The translations under genes were made by a program, and so were the position numbers. Under the pieces are notes generated by a model. That model saw only the letters and a list, made by a program, of their open reading frames with translations. It ran no database searches and was not told where the DNA came from. DNA of 49,907 bases. It comes from Actinomycetaceae bacterium (GTDB lineage: Bacteria; Actinomycetota; Actinomycetes; Actinomycetales; Actinomycetaceae). This document shows positions 10,501 to 18,665 of this stretch, in pieces. The DNA is taken from positions 1-49,907 of the forward strand of contig JAUNKY010000014.1 of assembly GCA_030532515.1 (NCBI GenBank), given 5' to 3'. Positions within the stretch are counted from its first letter, which is position 1. The number at the start of each line of letters is the position of its first letter.

Positions 10501-11034
10501 GTGACTATTACTGAAGCAACCAGCCACGATCTGGTGATTCTGGAACTACAGCTGGGCCGAGTTCCTCGCGGCGTAATCGGCATTGCCGCCCGCTGCGTTT
10601 GCGGGGCACCTGAAGTAGTGGCTACGAAACCTCGCCTCGAAGACGGCACGCCGTTCCCGACCATGTACTACCTGACCCACCCAGCCGCGGTGAAGGGCTG
10701 CTCTGTTTTGGAAGCAGGGAAGTGGATGGAAGAACTTAACCAGTTGCTGGCTGATGACGAGCAGCTGTGCGTCGGCTACGCCGCCGCCCACCAGCATTAC
10801 ATTGCTGCCCGCGATGCCATTGAAGAAGTCCCTGAAATCAAGGATTTCTCTGCCGGAGGTATGCCTTCGCGCGTCAAATGCCTGCACGCTATTTTGGGAC
10901 ACACTCTAGCTGCCGGCCCCGGCGTTAATCCGATTGGCGACATTCTGGTGGAGCGTTTAATCGCGGACGGTCTGTGGAATCCAACTGTTTGTAGCTGCCT
11001 GCCCGGGCAGACTCCAGCTGATCTAGCTAAGTGA
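10501..11034 (+). CDS. DUF501 family protein
   Basis: Conserved actinobacterial protein of unknown function, 177 aa. It contains the family features LGRVPRGVIGIAARC, FPTMYYLTHP and, near the C-terminus, SRVKCLHAILGH and a Cys pair (VCSCLPG) that might bind metal. GTG 10501 follows AAGGAGAAAC with ideal spacing. It sits between the DivIC-like gene and ppx, with only 6 bp to the latter, and is almost certainly cotranscribed with it. No biochemical role can be given. Confidence 0.9.
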   Translation: MTITEATSHDLVILELQLGRVPRGVIGIAARCVCGAPEVVATKPRLEDGTPFPTMYYLTHPAAVKGCSVLEAGKWMEELNQLLADDEQLCVGYAAAHQHYIAARDAIEEVPEIKDFSAGGMPSRVKCLHAILGHTLAAGPGVNPIGDILVERLIADGLWNPTVCSCLPGQTPADLAK

Positions 11035-11040
11035 CGGGCC

Positions 11041-12069
11041 TTGACTGCGTTTCCTTGGGAAGCTGAGGCGAATTTCGCAGCCGAGCCTGCAGAAAACTCC
11101 GTTCAGCCGCAAACGGTAGCCGCAATCGACTGCGGGACTAACTCGATTCGCCTGCTGATCCTGCGCCGCGAAAACGGGATTATCCGCGAGTTACTGCGCG
11201 ATATGGTGATCGTTCGCTTAGGCGAGGGCGTTGACGAAACTCGCCGACTCAGCCCCGTAGCTATCGCCCGCACCGTTGCTGCTGCTAAGCAGTACGCACA
11301 AGTCTGCGTGGAACACCAGGTGACGAAACTACGTTTTGTAGCTACTTCAGCCTCTCGGGATGCGCAAAATAGTGCGGACTTCACAACGGCTATTCGGGAC
11401 GCCATTGGGGTTGAGCCAGAAGTAATTTCTGGAGACGCCGAAGCACGTTTTTCTTTCTTAGGTGCGGTAGGATCCCTTTCCGAAGTAGCTTTCCCTGCGC
11501 TGGTTGTTGATATTGGCGGTGGCTCCACCGAATTCGTAGTTGGGGCTTTAGACGCGCGCAGAGAAGTACAGATTCAAGCGGCTTATTCAGCGGATATGGG
11601 AAGTGTCCGCCTGACGGAAAAATTCCCGGGGTTTACTGCAGAAACGGATACTTTTGAGTATCGTGAAGCGGTGGAAACGGCCGCTGCTTGGGTGGGGGAG
11701 TACCTCGATGAGGTTTCCCAGCACGTTTCTTTTAACCAGTTGCAGTCACTTATTGGGGTCGCGGGGACGGTCACTACGGTGACGGCGAAAGCCCTGGACT
11801 TAACCGAATATGAACCGGCGAAAATCCATAATGCGCGGCTTTCGTTTGCCCGCCAACAGCAGGCGGTTGACTATATGGTCAGTGCGCCGGTGCAGCAAAA
11901 ACAGGCTTTGGCTTATATGCCGGCAGGCCGGGCGGATGTGATTGCGGCGGGTTCGGTTATTTGGGCGGAAATCATGCGCCGGGTGCAGGAAGCTAACCCT
12001 GCACTTACGCAGGTGATTACTTCCGAGCAAGACATTTTAGACGGCGTGGCACTTAGCCTGTTACCGTAG
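11041..12069 (+). CDS. ppx: Ppx/GppA family exopolyphosphatase
   Basis: Member of the ASKHA (actin/sugar-kinase/Hsp70) superfamily that hydrolyses polyphosphate and/or pppGpp. At 342 aa it is the short, actinobacterial form without C-terminal HD domain. Residues 28-41 carry the phosphate-1 motif AAIDCGTNSIRLLI, and near 157 the phosphate-2 motif VVDIGGGSTEFVVG. GVAGTVTTVTA provides the adenosine-like motif near 240. The start is a TTG at 11041, six bases after the DUF501 stop, so translation is probably coupled. Confidence 0.92.
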   Translation: MTAFPWEAEANFAAEPAENSVQPQTVAAIDCGTNSIRLLILRRENGIIRELLRDMVIVRLGEGVDETRRLSPVAIARTVAAAKQYAQVCVEHQVTKLRFVATSASRDAQNSADFTTAIRDAIGVEPEVISGDAEARFSFLGAVGSLSEVAFPALVVDIGGGSTEFVVGALDARREVQIQAAYSADMGSVRLTEKFPGFTAETDTFEYREAVETAAAWVGEYLDEVSQHVSFNQLQSLIGVAGTVTTVTAKALDLTEYEPAKIHNARLSFARQQQAVDYMVSAPVQQKQALAYMPAGRADVIAAGSVIWAEIMRRVQEANPALTQVITSEQDILDGVALSLLP

Positions 12070-12104
12070 GTGCGGGGTGGGCGGGTGCTTGCTTAGAGGT
12101 GGGT

Positions 12105-12138
12105 GCGCCGCCCTCGGAAGATTCCCGAGGACGCCCGC
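12105..12138. repeat. CCCTCGG..CCGAGG hairpin (family A), likely shared ppx/nhaA terminator
   Basis: GCGCCGCCCTCGG and TTCCCGAGGACGCCCGC form a hairpin between the convergent ppx and nhaA genes. Other full copies are at 13931-13970, 18025-18063 and 36632-36664, with half copies elsewhere. Confidence 0.75.
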
Positions 12139-12141
12139 CAA

Positions 12142-12186
12142 CCTCTCATTTCGCATACGAAACGCGTTTCCCGTGCGAAATGAGGA
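12142..12186. repeat. TTCGCATACGAAA..TTTCCCGTGCGAAA palindrome (family B)
   Basis: Imperfect inverted repeat CCTCTCATTTCGCA / TGCGAAATGAGG. Related copies are at 13979-14013, 14031-14066, 24268-24302 and, as a variant, 37399-37448, always between genes. Confidence 0.75.
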
Positions 12187-12197
12187 GGTAACGAAAC

Positions 12198-13535
12198 CTA
12201 CCGAGTCTTTCGATCCGGCGCGGTACCACGCTTTTGCTGGCGCACTCGCAAGTTAACAGCCAACCCGCCCAGAATCGCTGCCAGCAAAGTACCGATCATC
12301 ACGCCCAGTTTCGCATGCGGCACGTGAGGTGAAGCTGCCGGGAATGCCAAGCCGGCAATCAGCAAAGAAACCGTGAAACCAATACCGGCGAGCAGGGAAA
12401 TCGCCCCAATATCTCGCAGGTCAATACCATGCCCCAAACGCAAGGAAGTGAACTTCGTAAATAGGGCAACAGAGCCCAAAATTCCTAAGGACTTACCCAG
12501 TGGCAAACCAAGAATCACGCCGATAGCGACCGGATCTGCCAGCGTTTCAATAATCCCACCAGATTCAGAAACGTTAACTCCGGCAGCGAAGAAAGCGAAG
12601 ATCGGGACTACTAAACCAGCGGACAGCGGGTGCAACATATGCGCAATATGCGAGGACCACTGTGGTTCATTACGCAGGCGAGAAGCTGGTACCAACAGAC
12701 CCATGGCTACGCCGGCAATCGTCGCGTGAACTCCGGATTCATGCATTAAAGCCCAAGCAACCACGCCCAGAGGTACTAAAATCCACCATTTCATCACGCG
12801 CTTTTGAACGGCCAGCCCAAAGACTGCAATAACCAGTAGGGAAAGACCTAAAGCCACCCAGTTCAAACCGGAAGAATAGAAGGCGGCAATAACAATAATC
12901 GCCAGCAAGTCATCCACCACCGCCAGGGTCAGCAAGAATGTACGGGCAGCTGGGGGCATACCTTTGCCAAATAGCCCCAGCAGGGCAACTGCAAAGGCAA
13001 TATCAGTAGCTGCTGGGATAGCCCAACCGTGGTACGCTCCCGAGTTCCCCAGGTACTGTACTAATACGTAGACAATTGCCGGCCCCACCATGCCGAAAGC
13101 AGCTGCGATCATAGGCAGAGTCGCTTCTTTCAGGTCACGTAGCGCGCCGGTTACAAATTCGGTTTTAAGCTCTAACCCAACAATGAAGAAGAAAATAGTT
13201 AGCAACCCGTCAGCAGCCCAGTGGCTGACTGAAAGCTTGAGGTGCAGGGATTCGAAACCGATTTCTGCGTGTGCCAGGGTTTCATAGATGTCGGCCCACG
13301 GCGAGTTCGCCCAGACCAAGGCGATCAAGGCGGCAACAACTAAAAGCATGCCAGAGCGAGTCTCGTCTTCAACGAACTTTCTAAAGAGCTTCGGCAGGCG
13401 GCGGAGGCGTTCAGCAAAAGTTAGTGACTTGCCACGAGATTGTTTTTTGCGGGCAGCTGAGTCTACTGAACTTTTTAAGGTTGCGCGTTCGCGACCGCTG
13501 GTTTTTTGGGATTTTCGCGATTTTTCGGGTCGCAT
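12198..13535 (-). CDS. nhaA: Na+/H+ antiporter NhaA
   Basis: Inner-membrane sodium/proton antiporter that exports Na+ in exchange for protons at alkaline pH. The 445 aa product has about twelve hydrophobic helices. The essential Asp pair is visible in LLTLAVVDDLLAIIVIAAF, and GIGFTVSLLIAGLAF near the C-terminus is a family hallmark. It starts with an unusually long basic tail (RPEKSRKSQKTSGRERATLK..., about 60 residues before the first conserved motif DETRSGMLL). ATG 13535 has AGAAGG upstream on the minus strand. Convergent with ppx, divergent from the tRNA gene. Confidence 0.95.
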   Translation of the reverse strand: MRPEKSRKSQKTSGRERATLKSSVDSAARKKQSRGKSLTFAERLRRLPKLFRKFVEDETRSGMLLVVAALIALVWANSPWADIYETLAHAEIGFESLHLKLSVSHWAADGLLTIFFFIVGLELKTEFVTGALRDLKEATLPMIAAAFGMVGPAIVYVLVQYLGNSGAYHGWAIPAATDIAFAVALLGLFGKGMPPAARTFLLTLAVVDDLLAIIVIAAFYSSGLNWVALGLSLLVIAVFGLAVQKRVMKWWILVPLGVVAWALMHESGVHATIAGVAMGLLVPASRLRNEPQWSSHIAHMLHPLSAGLVVPIFAFFAAGVNVSESGGIIETLADPVAIGVILGLPLGKSLGILGSVALFTKFTSLRLGHGIDLRDIGAISLLAGIGFTVSLLIAGLAFPAASPHVPHAKLGVMIGTLLAAILGGLAVNLRVRQQKRGTAPDRKTR

Positions 13536-13645
13536 ATTTGAAGCCTTCTCTCTTTAAATTTCGTTGTGTTGGCAACGCTTTAGAAGTTTTCGCTTTTTCA
13601 ATGATAACAATTTTGATTTAGTCAGGTAGAATAAAATAGTTCCAC

Positions 13646-13718
13646 GCCTCCATAGCCCAATGGTAGAGGCAGTCGACTTAAAATCGATTCAGTGCCGGTT
13701 CGAGTCCGGCTGGAGGTA
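13646..13718 (+). tRNA. tRNA with anticodon UAA (Leu), short variable loop
   Basis: A 73-nt cloverleaf: acceptor GCCTCCA / TGGAGGT, three-pair D stem GCC / GGC, anticodon stem GTCGA / TCGAT around loop CTTAAAA (anticodon TAA), variable loop TCAGT, T arm GCCGG TTCGAGT CCGGC, discriminator A. No CCA is encoded. Anticodon UAA reads UUA (Leu), yet the variable region is five bases, not the long arm of class II leucine tRNAs. A TAAAAT box at 13632-13637 may be the -10 element. Confidence 0.88.
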
Positions 13719-13723
13719 CGGAC

Positions 13724-13754
13724 AGCGGCAGAGCTTTTGGCTCTGCCGCTTTTT
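13724..13754 (+). terminator. Intrinsic terminator of the tRNA gene
   Basis: Perfect 11-bp stem AGCGGCAGAGC / GCTCTGCCGCT (13724-13734 and 13740-13750) followed by TTTTTG. Confidence 0.9.
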
Positions 13755-14156
13755 GTTTTGGTTGGCAGTTTAGCGGGCAGCTGGGTGCCCCACCCTCGAA
13801 AAAGTTTGGGTTATATGACATTTGGTGTGGTTCTGCGGGGCATGGTTTTTGGGGTTGTTTTGGGTTGGTTTTTTGAAACTCGTATCAGTTTGGCATTTTG
13901 ATACGAGTTTGGGATTTTCCTGGTAGTTGGGTGCGCCGCCCTCGTAAAAATTTTCCCGAGGGCGCCCGCCAACCTCTCAATTCGCATACGAAAGCCATTT
14001 CCCGTGCGAAATGGGCACCTGCCAACGCTGAATTCGCATACGAAAGCCGTTTCCCGTGCGAAATGGGTACGTCCTGCTAAATAATCTAAAAAAGTCGCCA
14101 AGCCGTGGTTTATATGGCAATCTAGATTTAAGTTAAAGAATTTTAAAAGGAGCGTT
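13755..14156. other. Intergenic region filled with palindromic repeats
   Basis: About 400 bp without a credible gene. It holds a half family-A copy (13791-13805), a full family-A hairpin (13931-13970: GCGCCGCCCTCG.. / CCCGAGGGCGCCCGC) and two family-B palindromes in a row (13979-14013, 14031-14066). The Bax-inhibitor gene RBS AAAGGAG is at its end. Confidence 0.7.
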
Positions 14157-15053
14157 ATGTCTAATCCAGTAATGAACTCTCTGGCTCGCGACCTCCAGAA
14201 AACCACTCCAGCTGGTTACCCACAGATGCCGGGCTACCAGCCAGGCGCAAAGCCAGGCGAAGCAGCAACCCAGATGCCTCGCTTCAACCCACTGACCGAA
14301 GACATGTCAGTTGACGACCTGAACGAAGCCTACTTCAGCCGCTCAGCTGATGCTGTTGACACCGGTCGCCTCACCTACGATGACATCATCACCAAGACCG
14401 GCCTGCTATTTGGCATCATGCTGCTGGCAACCGCAGGTAGCTGGTGGCTAACCAGCCAGAACCTGGGCTTGGGCTACGCCATTACCATGGGCGCTTCCCT
14501 GGTCGGTGTAGCGCTGGTATTTATCAACTCCTTTAAGAAGGTAATCAGCCCAGCACTGGTAATCACTTACGCTGTGGTTGAAGGTATGTTCCTGGGCGGT
14601 TTCTCATACGTTATGGAAACCATGTACCCCAACGTAGCGATCCAAGGTGTAATTGGCACCGTAGCTGTGTTCGTCACCATGCTGGTTCTCTACCGCTCGG
14701 GCAAAGTCCGCTACACGCCTAAGATGGCACAGTTCCTGATGATCGGCACCGGCGGCATCTTCCTCTACTACCTGATTAACTTTGGTCTGCAGCTGGCCGG
14801 CGTGGTCACCAACCCATTTGGTCTCTCTAGCATCACCGTATTCGGTATCCCACTGGGTGTAGTGGTTGGCCTGATCGCTATTGGTTTAGGCGCATTCAGC
14901 CTAGTTGGCGACTTCCACATTGCCCAGTACGGCGTGGAAAACGGCGCTCCAAAGGTATTCGCTTGGCGAGTTGCCTTTGGCTTCATGGTTACCGTAGTTT
15001 GGTTGTACGTTGAGATTGTCCGTCTGCTGGCAATCTTGCAAAGCAACGACTGA
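14157..15053 (+). CDS. Bax inhibitor-1/YccA family membrane protein
   Basis: Integral membrane protein of the BI-1/TMBIM family (UPF0005), often a pH-sensitive Ca2+ leak in the studied homologues; role in bacteria is largely open. The 298 aa have a polar, Pro/Gln/Gly-rich cytoplasmic N-terminus of about 75 residues (MPGYQPGAKPGEAATQMP) followed by seven hydrophobic segments starting near GLLFGIMLLATAG. The C-terminal half includes GAFSLVGDFHIAQYGVE, where conserved acidic residues lie. ATG 14157 follows AAAAGGAGCGTT. The FKBP gene begins 26 bp downstream and ends in a strong terminator, so the two genes likely form one transcript. Confidence 0.92.
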   Translation: MSNPVMNSLARDLQKTTPAGYPQMPGYQPGAKPGEAATQMPRFNPLTEDMSVDDLNEAYFSRSADAVDTGRLTYDDIITKTGLLFGIMLLATAGSWWLTSQNLGLGYAITMGASLVGVALVFINSFKKVISPALVITYAVVEGMFLGGFSYVMETMYPNVAIQGVIGTVAVFVTMLVLYRSGKVRYTPKMAQFLMIGTGGIFLYYLINFGLQLAGVVTNPFGLSSITVFGIPLGVVVGLIAIGLGAFSLVGDFHIAQYGVENGAPKVFAWRVAFGFMVTVVWLYVEIVRLLAILQSND

Positions 15054-15079
15054 TAGCACTTGAGATTAGAGAGATACCA

Positions 15080-15481
15080 ATGAGCGAATTTCTAACTGTT
15101 TCCGATAACTTCTTGCGTAAGCCAACTATCGAATTCCACACGGAAGAGCCGCCAGCTGGTTTGCATATTGAAATTATTCGCGAGGGCGCCGGGGCAGAGG
15201 TAAAGGCCGGAGACAAACTCTCTTGCCACTACCTGGGGCAGGTTTGGAACGGCAACCACTTCGATAACTCCTTCGACCGGGGCGCTCCACTGGACTTCAC
15301 CGTGGGCGTAGGTATGGTTATCCAAGGTTGGGACCAGGGGCTGCTGGGCCTGCGTGAAGGTACCCGCGTAGTTCTGTCTATTCCAGCTTCCATGGGCTAC
15401 GGTGATCGCGGCGTTCCTCAGGCAGGTATTAAGGGCGGCGATACTTTGGTATTCGTAACCGACATTGTGAAAGTTAACTGA
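15080..15481 (+). CDS. FKBP-type peptidyl-prolyl cis-trans isomerase
   Basis: Cytosolic single-domain FKBP of 133 aa that catalyses prolyl bond isomerisation in folding proteins. The FKBP fold motifs are complete: AGDKLSCHYLGQVWNG, FDNSFDRGAPLDFTVG, MVIQGWDQGLLGLREGTRVVLSIPASMGYGDRG and the final GGDTLVFVTDIVKV. The conserved aromatic pocket residues (Tyr in HYLG, Trp in QGWD, Phe in VFVTD) are present. No signal peptide is seen. ATG 15080 is preceded by AGAGAGAT. Terminator at 15501-15543. Confidence 0.94.
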   Translation: MSEFLTVSDNFLRKPTIEFHTEEPPAGLHIEIIREGAGAEVKAGDKLSCHYLGQVWNGNHFDNSFDRGAPLDFTVGVGMVIQGWDQGLLGLREGTRVVLSIPASMGYGDRGVPQAGIKGGDTLVFVTDIVKVN

Positions 15482-15500
15482 CGACCGTAGTTAAAGCTTA

Positions 15501-15543
15501 AATGGGGGCGGGTACTTCTCAAGTGGAAGTACCCGCCCCCATT
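15501..15543 (+). terminator. Terminator hairpin after the FKBP gene
   Basis: Perfect 18-bp stem AATGGGGGCGGGTACTTC / GAAGTACCCGCCCCCATT with a 7-nt loop. No clear T-run follows, only ATGTTTCCGTTT. Next to it lies the family-C palindrome. Confidence 0.8.
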
Positions 15544-15547
15544 ATGT

Positions 15548-15591
15548 TTCCGTTTCGATGCGGGAACTCGCGTTCCCGCATCGAAACGGAA
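15548..15591. repeat. Perfect 20-bp inverted repeat (family C, GATGCGGGAAC)
   Basis: Arms 15548-15567 and 15572-15591 are perfect complements around the loop TCGC. The core ATGCGGGAA..TTCCCGCAT recurs in the 78-bp repeats after eno and as a half copy at 52-64. It lies between convergent FKBP and msrA genes and may act as a second terminator. Confidence 0.85.
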
Positions 15592-15629
15592 GCGGACAAA
15601 CCTAACAAAGAGGCTTGTCAAATAAGGGT

Positions 15630-16322
15630 TTAAGAAAGTTGGATCTTAGAAACCTCAGTAAAAGCCTGCGGAGTTTGTGCACCGTCCTCGGAAAGTAAAC
15701 CGGTAGGGCAGGCGTGCCCATTCGGACCATGGTTACAGTAACCATCCGGAATGTGATGCAGGTAAGCCTGGTGGTAGCCCTCCGCCAAATAGAAAGTCCC
15801 ACTGTTAGCAGCCTGGTCCACTTCCGTCGTAATCGGACCAAAACCAGCTTCCGCAAGCACTACACCATAAGCTTCTTTAGAAGCACGCGCCAGCGCCAAC
15901 TGGCGGTCAGTCGTGGTAAAGAGTACTGAACGATACTGGGTCCCCCGGTCATTACCCTGGCGGTCACCCTGCGTAGGATCGTGGTTTTCCCAGAAAGTCT
16001 TGATGATTTCTTCCGCATCAATCAACTCAGGATTGTAAACCACGCGAACTACTTCAGCGTGGCCAGTAGTGCCAGTACAAACCGCCTTGTAAGAAGGATT
16101 ACGGGTCGTTCCTCCCATGAACCCAACGGCAGTGGCAATCACACCGGGCAGGCGCCACATGATACGCTCAGCCCCCCAATAACAGCCCATCCCCACATAG
16201 ATAACTTCAAAAGGTTCTTCCCAAGGGCCATCAATCGGGTTACCCAACACTGGGTGAACCCCTGGAATCGCGCATACCGGAACGTCAGAATCTGGGTAAT
16301 TACCAGCCAAAATAGCCATCAT
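15630..16322 (-). CDS. msrA: Peptide methionine-S-sulfoxide reductase MsrA
   Basis: Repairs oxidised proteins by reducing the S epimer of methionine sulfoxide. The 230 aa include an N-terminal extension of about 38 residues before the catalytic motif GCYWGAERIMWRLPGV, with the nucleophilic Cys47 and Tyr where many homologues have Phe (GCFWG). Further family motifs: GHAEVVRVVYNP, FWENHDPTQGDRQGNDRGTQYRS. Two ATGs start the frame (16322 and 16319). GAGGAGG lies one base from the first and four from the second, so the second may be used. Convergent with the FKBP gene. Confidence 0.95.
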   Translation of the reverse strand: MMAILAGNYPDSDVPVCAIPGVHPVLGNPIDGPWEEPFEVIYVGMGCYWGAERIMWRLPGVIATAVGFMGGTTRNPSYKAVCTGTTGHAEVVRVVYNPELIDAEEIIKTFWENHDPTQGDRQGNDRGTQYRSVLFTTTDRQLALARASKEAYGVVLAEAGFGPITTEVDQAANSGTFYLAEGYHQAYLHHIPDGYCNHGPNGHACPTGLLSEDGAQTPQAFTEVSKIQLS

Positions 16323-16492
16323 GCCTCCTCAAAAATATACAGACAACAGTATAACGTTCCACCAACTTAGAATATTCCCAAGCCAGCCATGACAAGCTCG
16401 CAGAAAACAAATGAAAACCAAATCTGTTTCTAACGCGCACACGCTGTAAACATGCCGTAAACTCAGAAATGATCACAGTTTAGGAGTATTAC

Positions 16493-17992
16493 GTGAAACG
16501 TGTACCAAACCCATTTCGTAAAATGAAGGTCGGAGAGATCATTGAAAAAGTCTCTGAACCGATCCGCACGCGCACCGTGGCTTTCGAACCACCTCCAATG
16601 CGCATCTACACTCCAGAACGCAGCGGCGACAAAGTTGAAGAACACGTCGCCTGGTCGCTGCGCGTAGCCGCCGCCTGGTCGTGGCGCACGCTGGTAGTTG
16701 CCGGCATGCTCTACCTAATTGGCTATTTACTTTCCTACGTCTACTTCCTGCTGATTCCGATTCTAGTAGCCCTGCTTTTCGCCGTGCTGCTGGATCCAAT
16801 CAACCGTAGCCTTAAGAAGAATCTGAAACTCCCAGATGCCGCGGCAGCGGGCGCTTCTATGTTCATTGGCCTGGCGATTGTACTTGGCCTAATCTCGGCG
16901 GCTTCCACGCAGATTGCCCTGCAGTTTAAAGACCTGGGGGTACGCGCCCAGGAAGGTATGCAGAAGCTGATCGAGTGGGTACGCTCGGGACCTTTTGGGA
17001 TTGACGGTAGCTACATTGATGAACATTTAGACGAGTTCATTAACACCGTGACTTCTACCATTCGCGATAATTCCACGAACCTAGCTTCGGGTGCTCTGCA
17101 GGTTTCCGTATCTATCGGTACGGTACTTACCGGCATTATTTTGGCGCTATTCGTGCTCTTTTTCTTCCTCAAAGACGGACGCACGATTTGGCTGTGGTTC
17201 ATCCGAATTCTTCCAGAAGGAGCACGCGAACCTCTGCACGAATCAGCCATCCGCGGGTGGATCACCCTTAACGGCTATGTGCGCGCGCAAATCTTGGTGG
17301 CTGCCATTGACGCAGTTGGTATCGGCTTGGGTGCCTACTTCCTGGGCGTACCGCTAGCAATCCCACTGGGCGTATTAGTCTTCGTAGGTTCCTTCGTGCC
17401 GATTATCGGTGCGATGATCACCGGTTCCGTTGCAGTCCTGGTAGCGTTAGTTGACCAGGGCCCGCAAACCGCGATTATCATGCTGCTGATCATTTTGGCT
17501 GTGCAGCAGATTGAAGGAAACTTCCTCCAGCCGTGGCTGATGTCTTCAGCAGTTTCTCTGCACCCATTGGCAGTGCTGCTTTCAGTGGCTTGTGGTTCAT
17601 TCCTGTTTGGGATTGCGGGCGCAATGTTCGCCGTGCCAATCGCCGCTTTTGTAAACACCTCGCTGCTTTACCTGCACGGCTATGACCGCTTCCCGAACTT
17701 AGTAACGGATCCGGACCGCCCCGGTGGCCCACCGGGAATGTTGAAGCAACAGATCCTGGAAACTTACGACGAGTCTTTCGCTACCCACGCGGCGCCACTG
17801 CGTCATCCAGACGCTAAGCCAGTGGAAGTGAAGGCAACCGCTAAGCCAGAGGCAAAGCCGGCTGGAAAAACTGAAGTGAAGCCGGCTGGGAAGCCCGCTG
17901 GAAAGCCGGTCTTAAACCCGGGTGAGAAACCGGCAGAACGCGCCGACGATTCCGCTGCTGAGAAGCAGTCGCCAACTGCCGAAAACAGTTAG
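16493..17992 (+). CDS. AI-2E family transporter (PerM/YdiK-like)
   Basis: Polytopic membrane protein of the AI-2 exporter/PerM family, 499 aa. After a cytoplasmic N-terminus of about 75 residues come hydrophobic helices (TLVVAGMLYLIGYLLSYVYFLLI; TVLTGIILALFVLFFFLKDG; LGVLVFVGSFVPIIGAMITG; HPLAVLLSVACGSFLFGIAGAMFAVPIAAF). GFVPIIGA-like and EGNFLQPWLMSSAVSLHPL are characteristic. The C-terminal 75 residues are a low-complexity Lys/Pro/Ala tail with repeated KPAGK. GTG 16493 follows TAGGAG. Substrate cannot be told; many members export signals, Na+ or osmolytes. Confidence 0.9.
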   Translation: MKRVPNPFRKMKVGEIIEKVSEPIRTRTVAFEPPPMRIYTPERSGDKVEEHVAWSLRVAAAWSWRTLVVAGMLYLIGYLLSYVYFLLIPILVALLFAVLLDPINRSLKKNLKLPDAAAAGASMFIGLAIVLGLISAASTQIALQFKDLGVRAQEGMQKLIEWVRSGPFGIDGSYIDEHLDEFINTVTSTIRDNSTNLASGALQVSVSIGTVLTGIILALFVLFFFLKDGRTIWLWFIRILPEGAREPLHESAIRGWITLNGYVRAQILVAAIDAVGIGLGAYFLGVPLAIPLGVLVFVGSFVPIIGAMITGSVAVLVALVDQGPQTAIIMLLIILAVQQIEGNFLQPWLMSSAVSLHPLAVLLSVACGSFLFGIAGAMFAVPIAAFVNTSLLYLHGYDRFPNLVTDPDRPGGPPGMLKQQILETYDESFATHAAPLRHPDAKPVEVKATAKPEAKPAGKTEVKPAGKPAGKPVLNPGEKPAERADDSAAEKQSPTAENS

Positions 17993-18024
17993 TGCGCGGC
18001 AGTTCCGCATTAAAAAATACATAG

Positions 18025-18063
18025 ATTGACGCCCTCGAGAATTTCCCGAGGGCGTCAGTCAAT
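18025..18063. terminator. Bidirectional terminator (family A hairpin)
   Basis: GATTGACGCCCTCG / CGAGGGCGTCAGTC forms a long stem between the convergent AI-2E and greA genes. Confidence 0.8.
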
Positions 18064-18083
18064 GCGATTTAGAAAACTAAAAC

Positions 18084-18563
18084 TCAGCCTTTGTATGGGG
18101 TAGCTTCCAGAATCTTAACCTTGATTTCCTTACCGGTTGGAGCCAGGTAGGTAACGGTTTCACCAACTTTGTGACCGTTCAAAGCCTGTCCGATAGGAGC
18201 GTCTAAAGAGTAAACTTCCAAGTCATCGCTGCTACCTGCCAGGCGGGAACCGAGCAGGAACTTTGAGGTGTGTCCCATGATGTCTGCGGTTACCACCATG
18301 CCAGCTTCGACTACACCGTCATCGGCAGGGGTTTCGCCAACAACCGCGTCGCGCAGAATATTAGTCAACTGGTTGATGCGAGTTTCGTTCATGGACTGTT
18401 CATCGCGAGCCGCGTGGTAGCCACCGTTTTCTTTCAAATCGCCTTCTTGACGGGCATTGTCAATCTTAGTGGCGATTTCTTGACGCAAGGTGGTGGAACG
18501 GTATTCCAGTTCTTCCTGCAAACGGTCGTAGGCGTCTTGAGTCACCCACAGGGTTTCAGACAT
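18084..18563 (-). CDS. greA: Transcription elongation factor GreA
   Basis: Binds the RNA polymerase secondary channel and stimulates cleavage of backtracked transcripts. The 159 aa match the family: N-terminal coiled-coil (LQEELEYRSTTLRQEIATKIDNARQEGDLKENGGYHAARDEQ) with the tip acidic residues in EGDLKENGGYHAAR, then a C-terminal FKBP-like domain (VTADIMGHTSKFLLG, APIGQALNGHKVGETVTY). ATG 18563 follows AAGGAGACAAT on the minus strand. Divergent from uppS. Confidence 0.96.
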   Translation of the reverse strand: MSETLWVTQDAYDRLQEELEYRSTTLRQEIATKIDNARQEGDLKENGGYHAARDEQSMNETRINQLTNILRDAVVGETPADDGVVEAGMVVTADIMGHTSKFLLGSRLAGSSDDLEVYSLDAPIGQALNGHKVGETVTYLAPTGKEIKVKILEATPYKG

Positions 18564-18630
18564 ATTGTCTCCTTATTTTTCTTACCAGAAAACCTGATTA
18601 TATAACCTTAAACCATTTTATGCATTGGCG

Positions 18631-18665
18631 TTGTGAAAACTAGTTAACTTCGATAATTTGAACGT
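18631..18665 (+). promoter_or_regulatory. Candidate promoter giving a leaderless uppS mRNA
   Basis: TTGTGA (18631-18636) and GATAAT (18652-18657) with 15 bp between them. The expected start site falls at about 18664-18666, at the uppS ATG, which has no Shine-Dalgarno sequence. Confidence 0.45.

Noticed and set aside
13692-13901. 69 aa frame starting inside the tRNA
   Set aside because: It begins in the tRNA T arm and crosses the terminator and palindromes.
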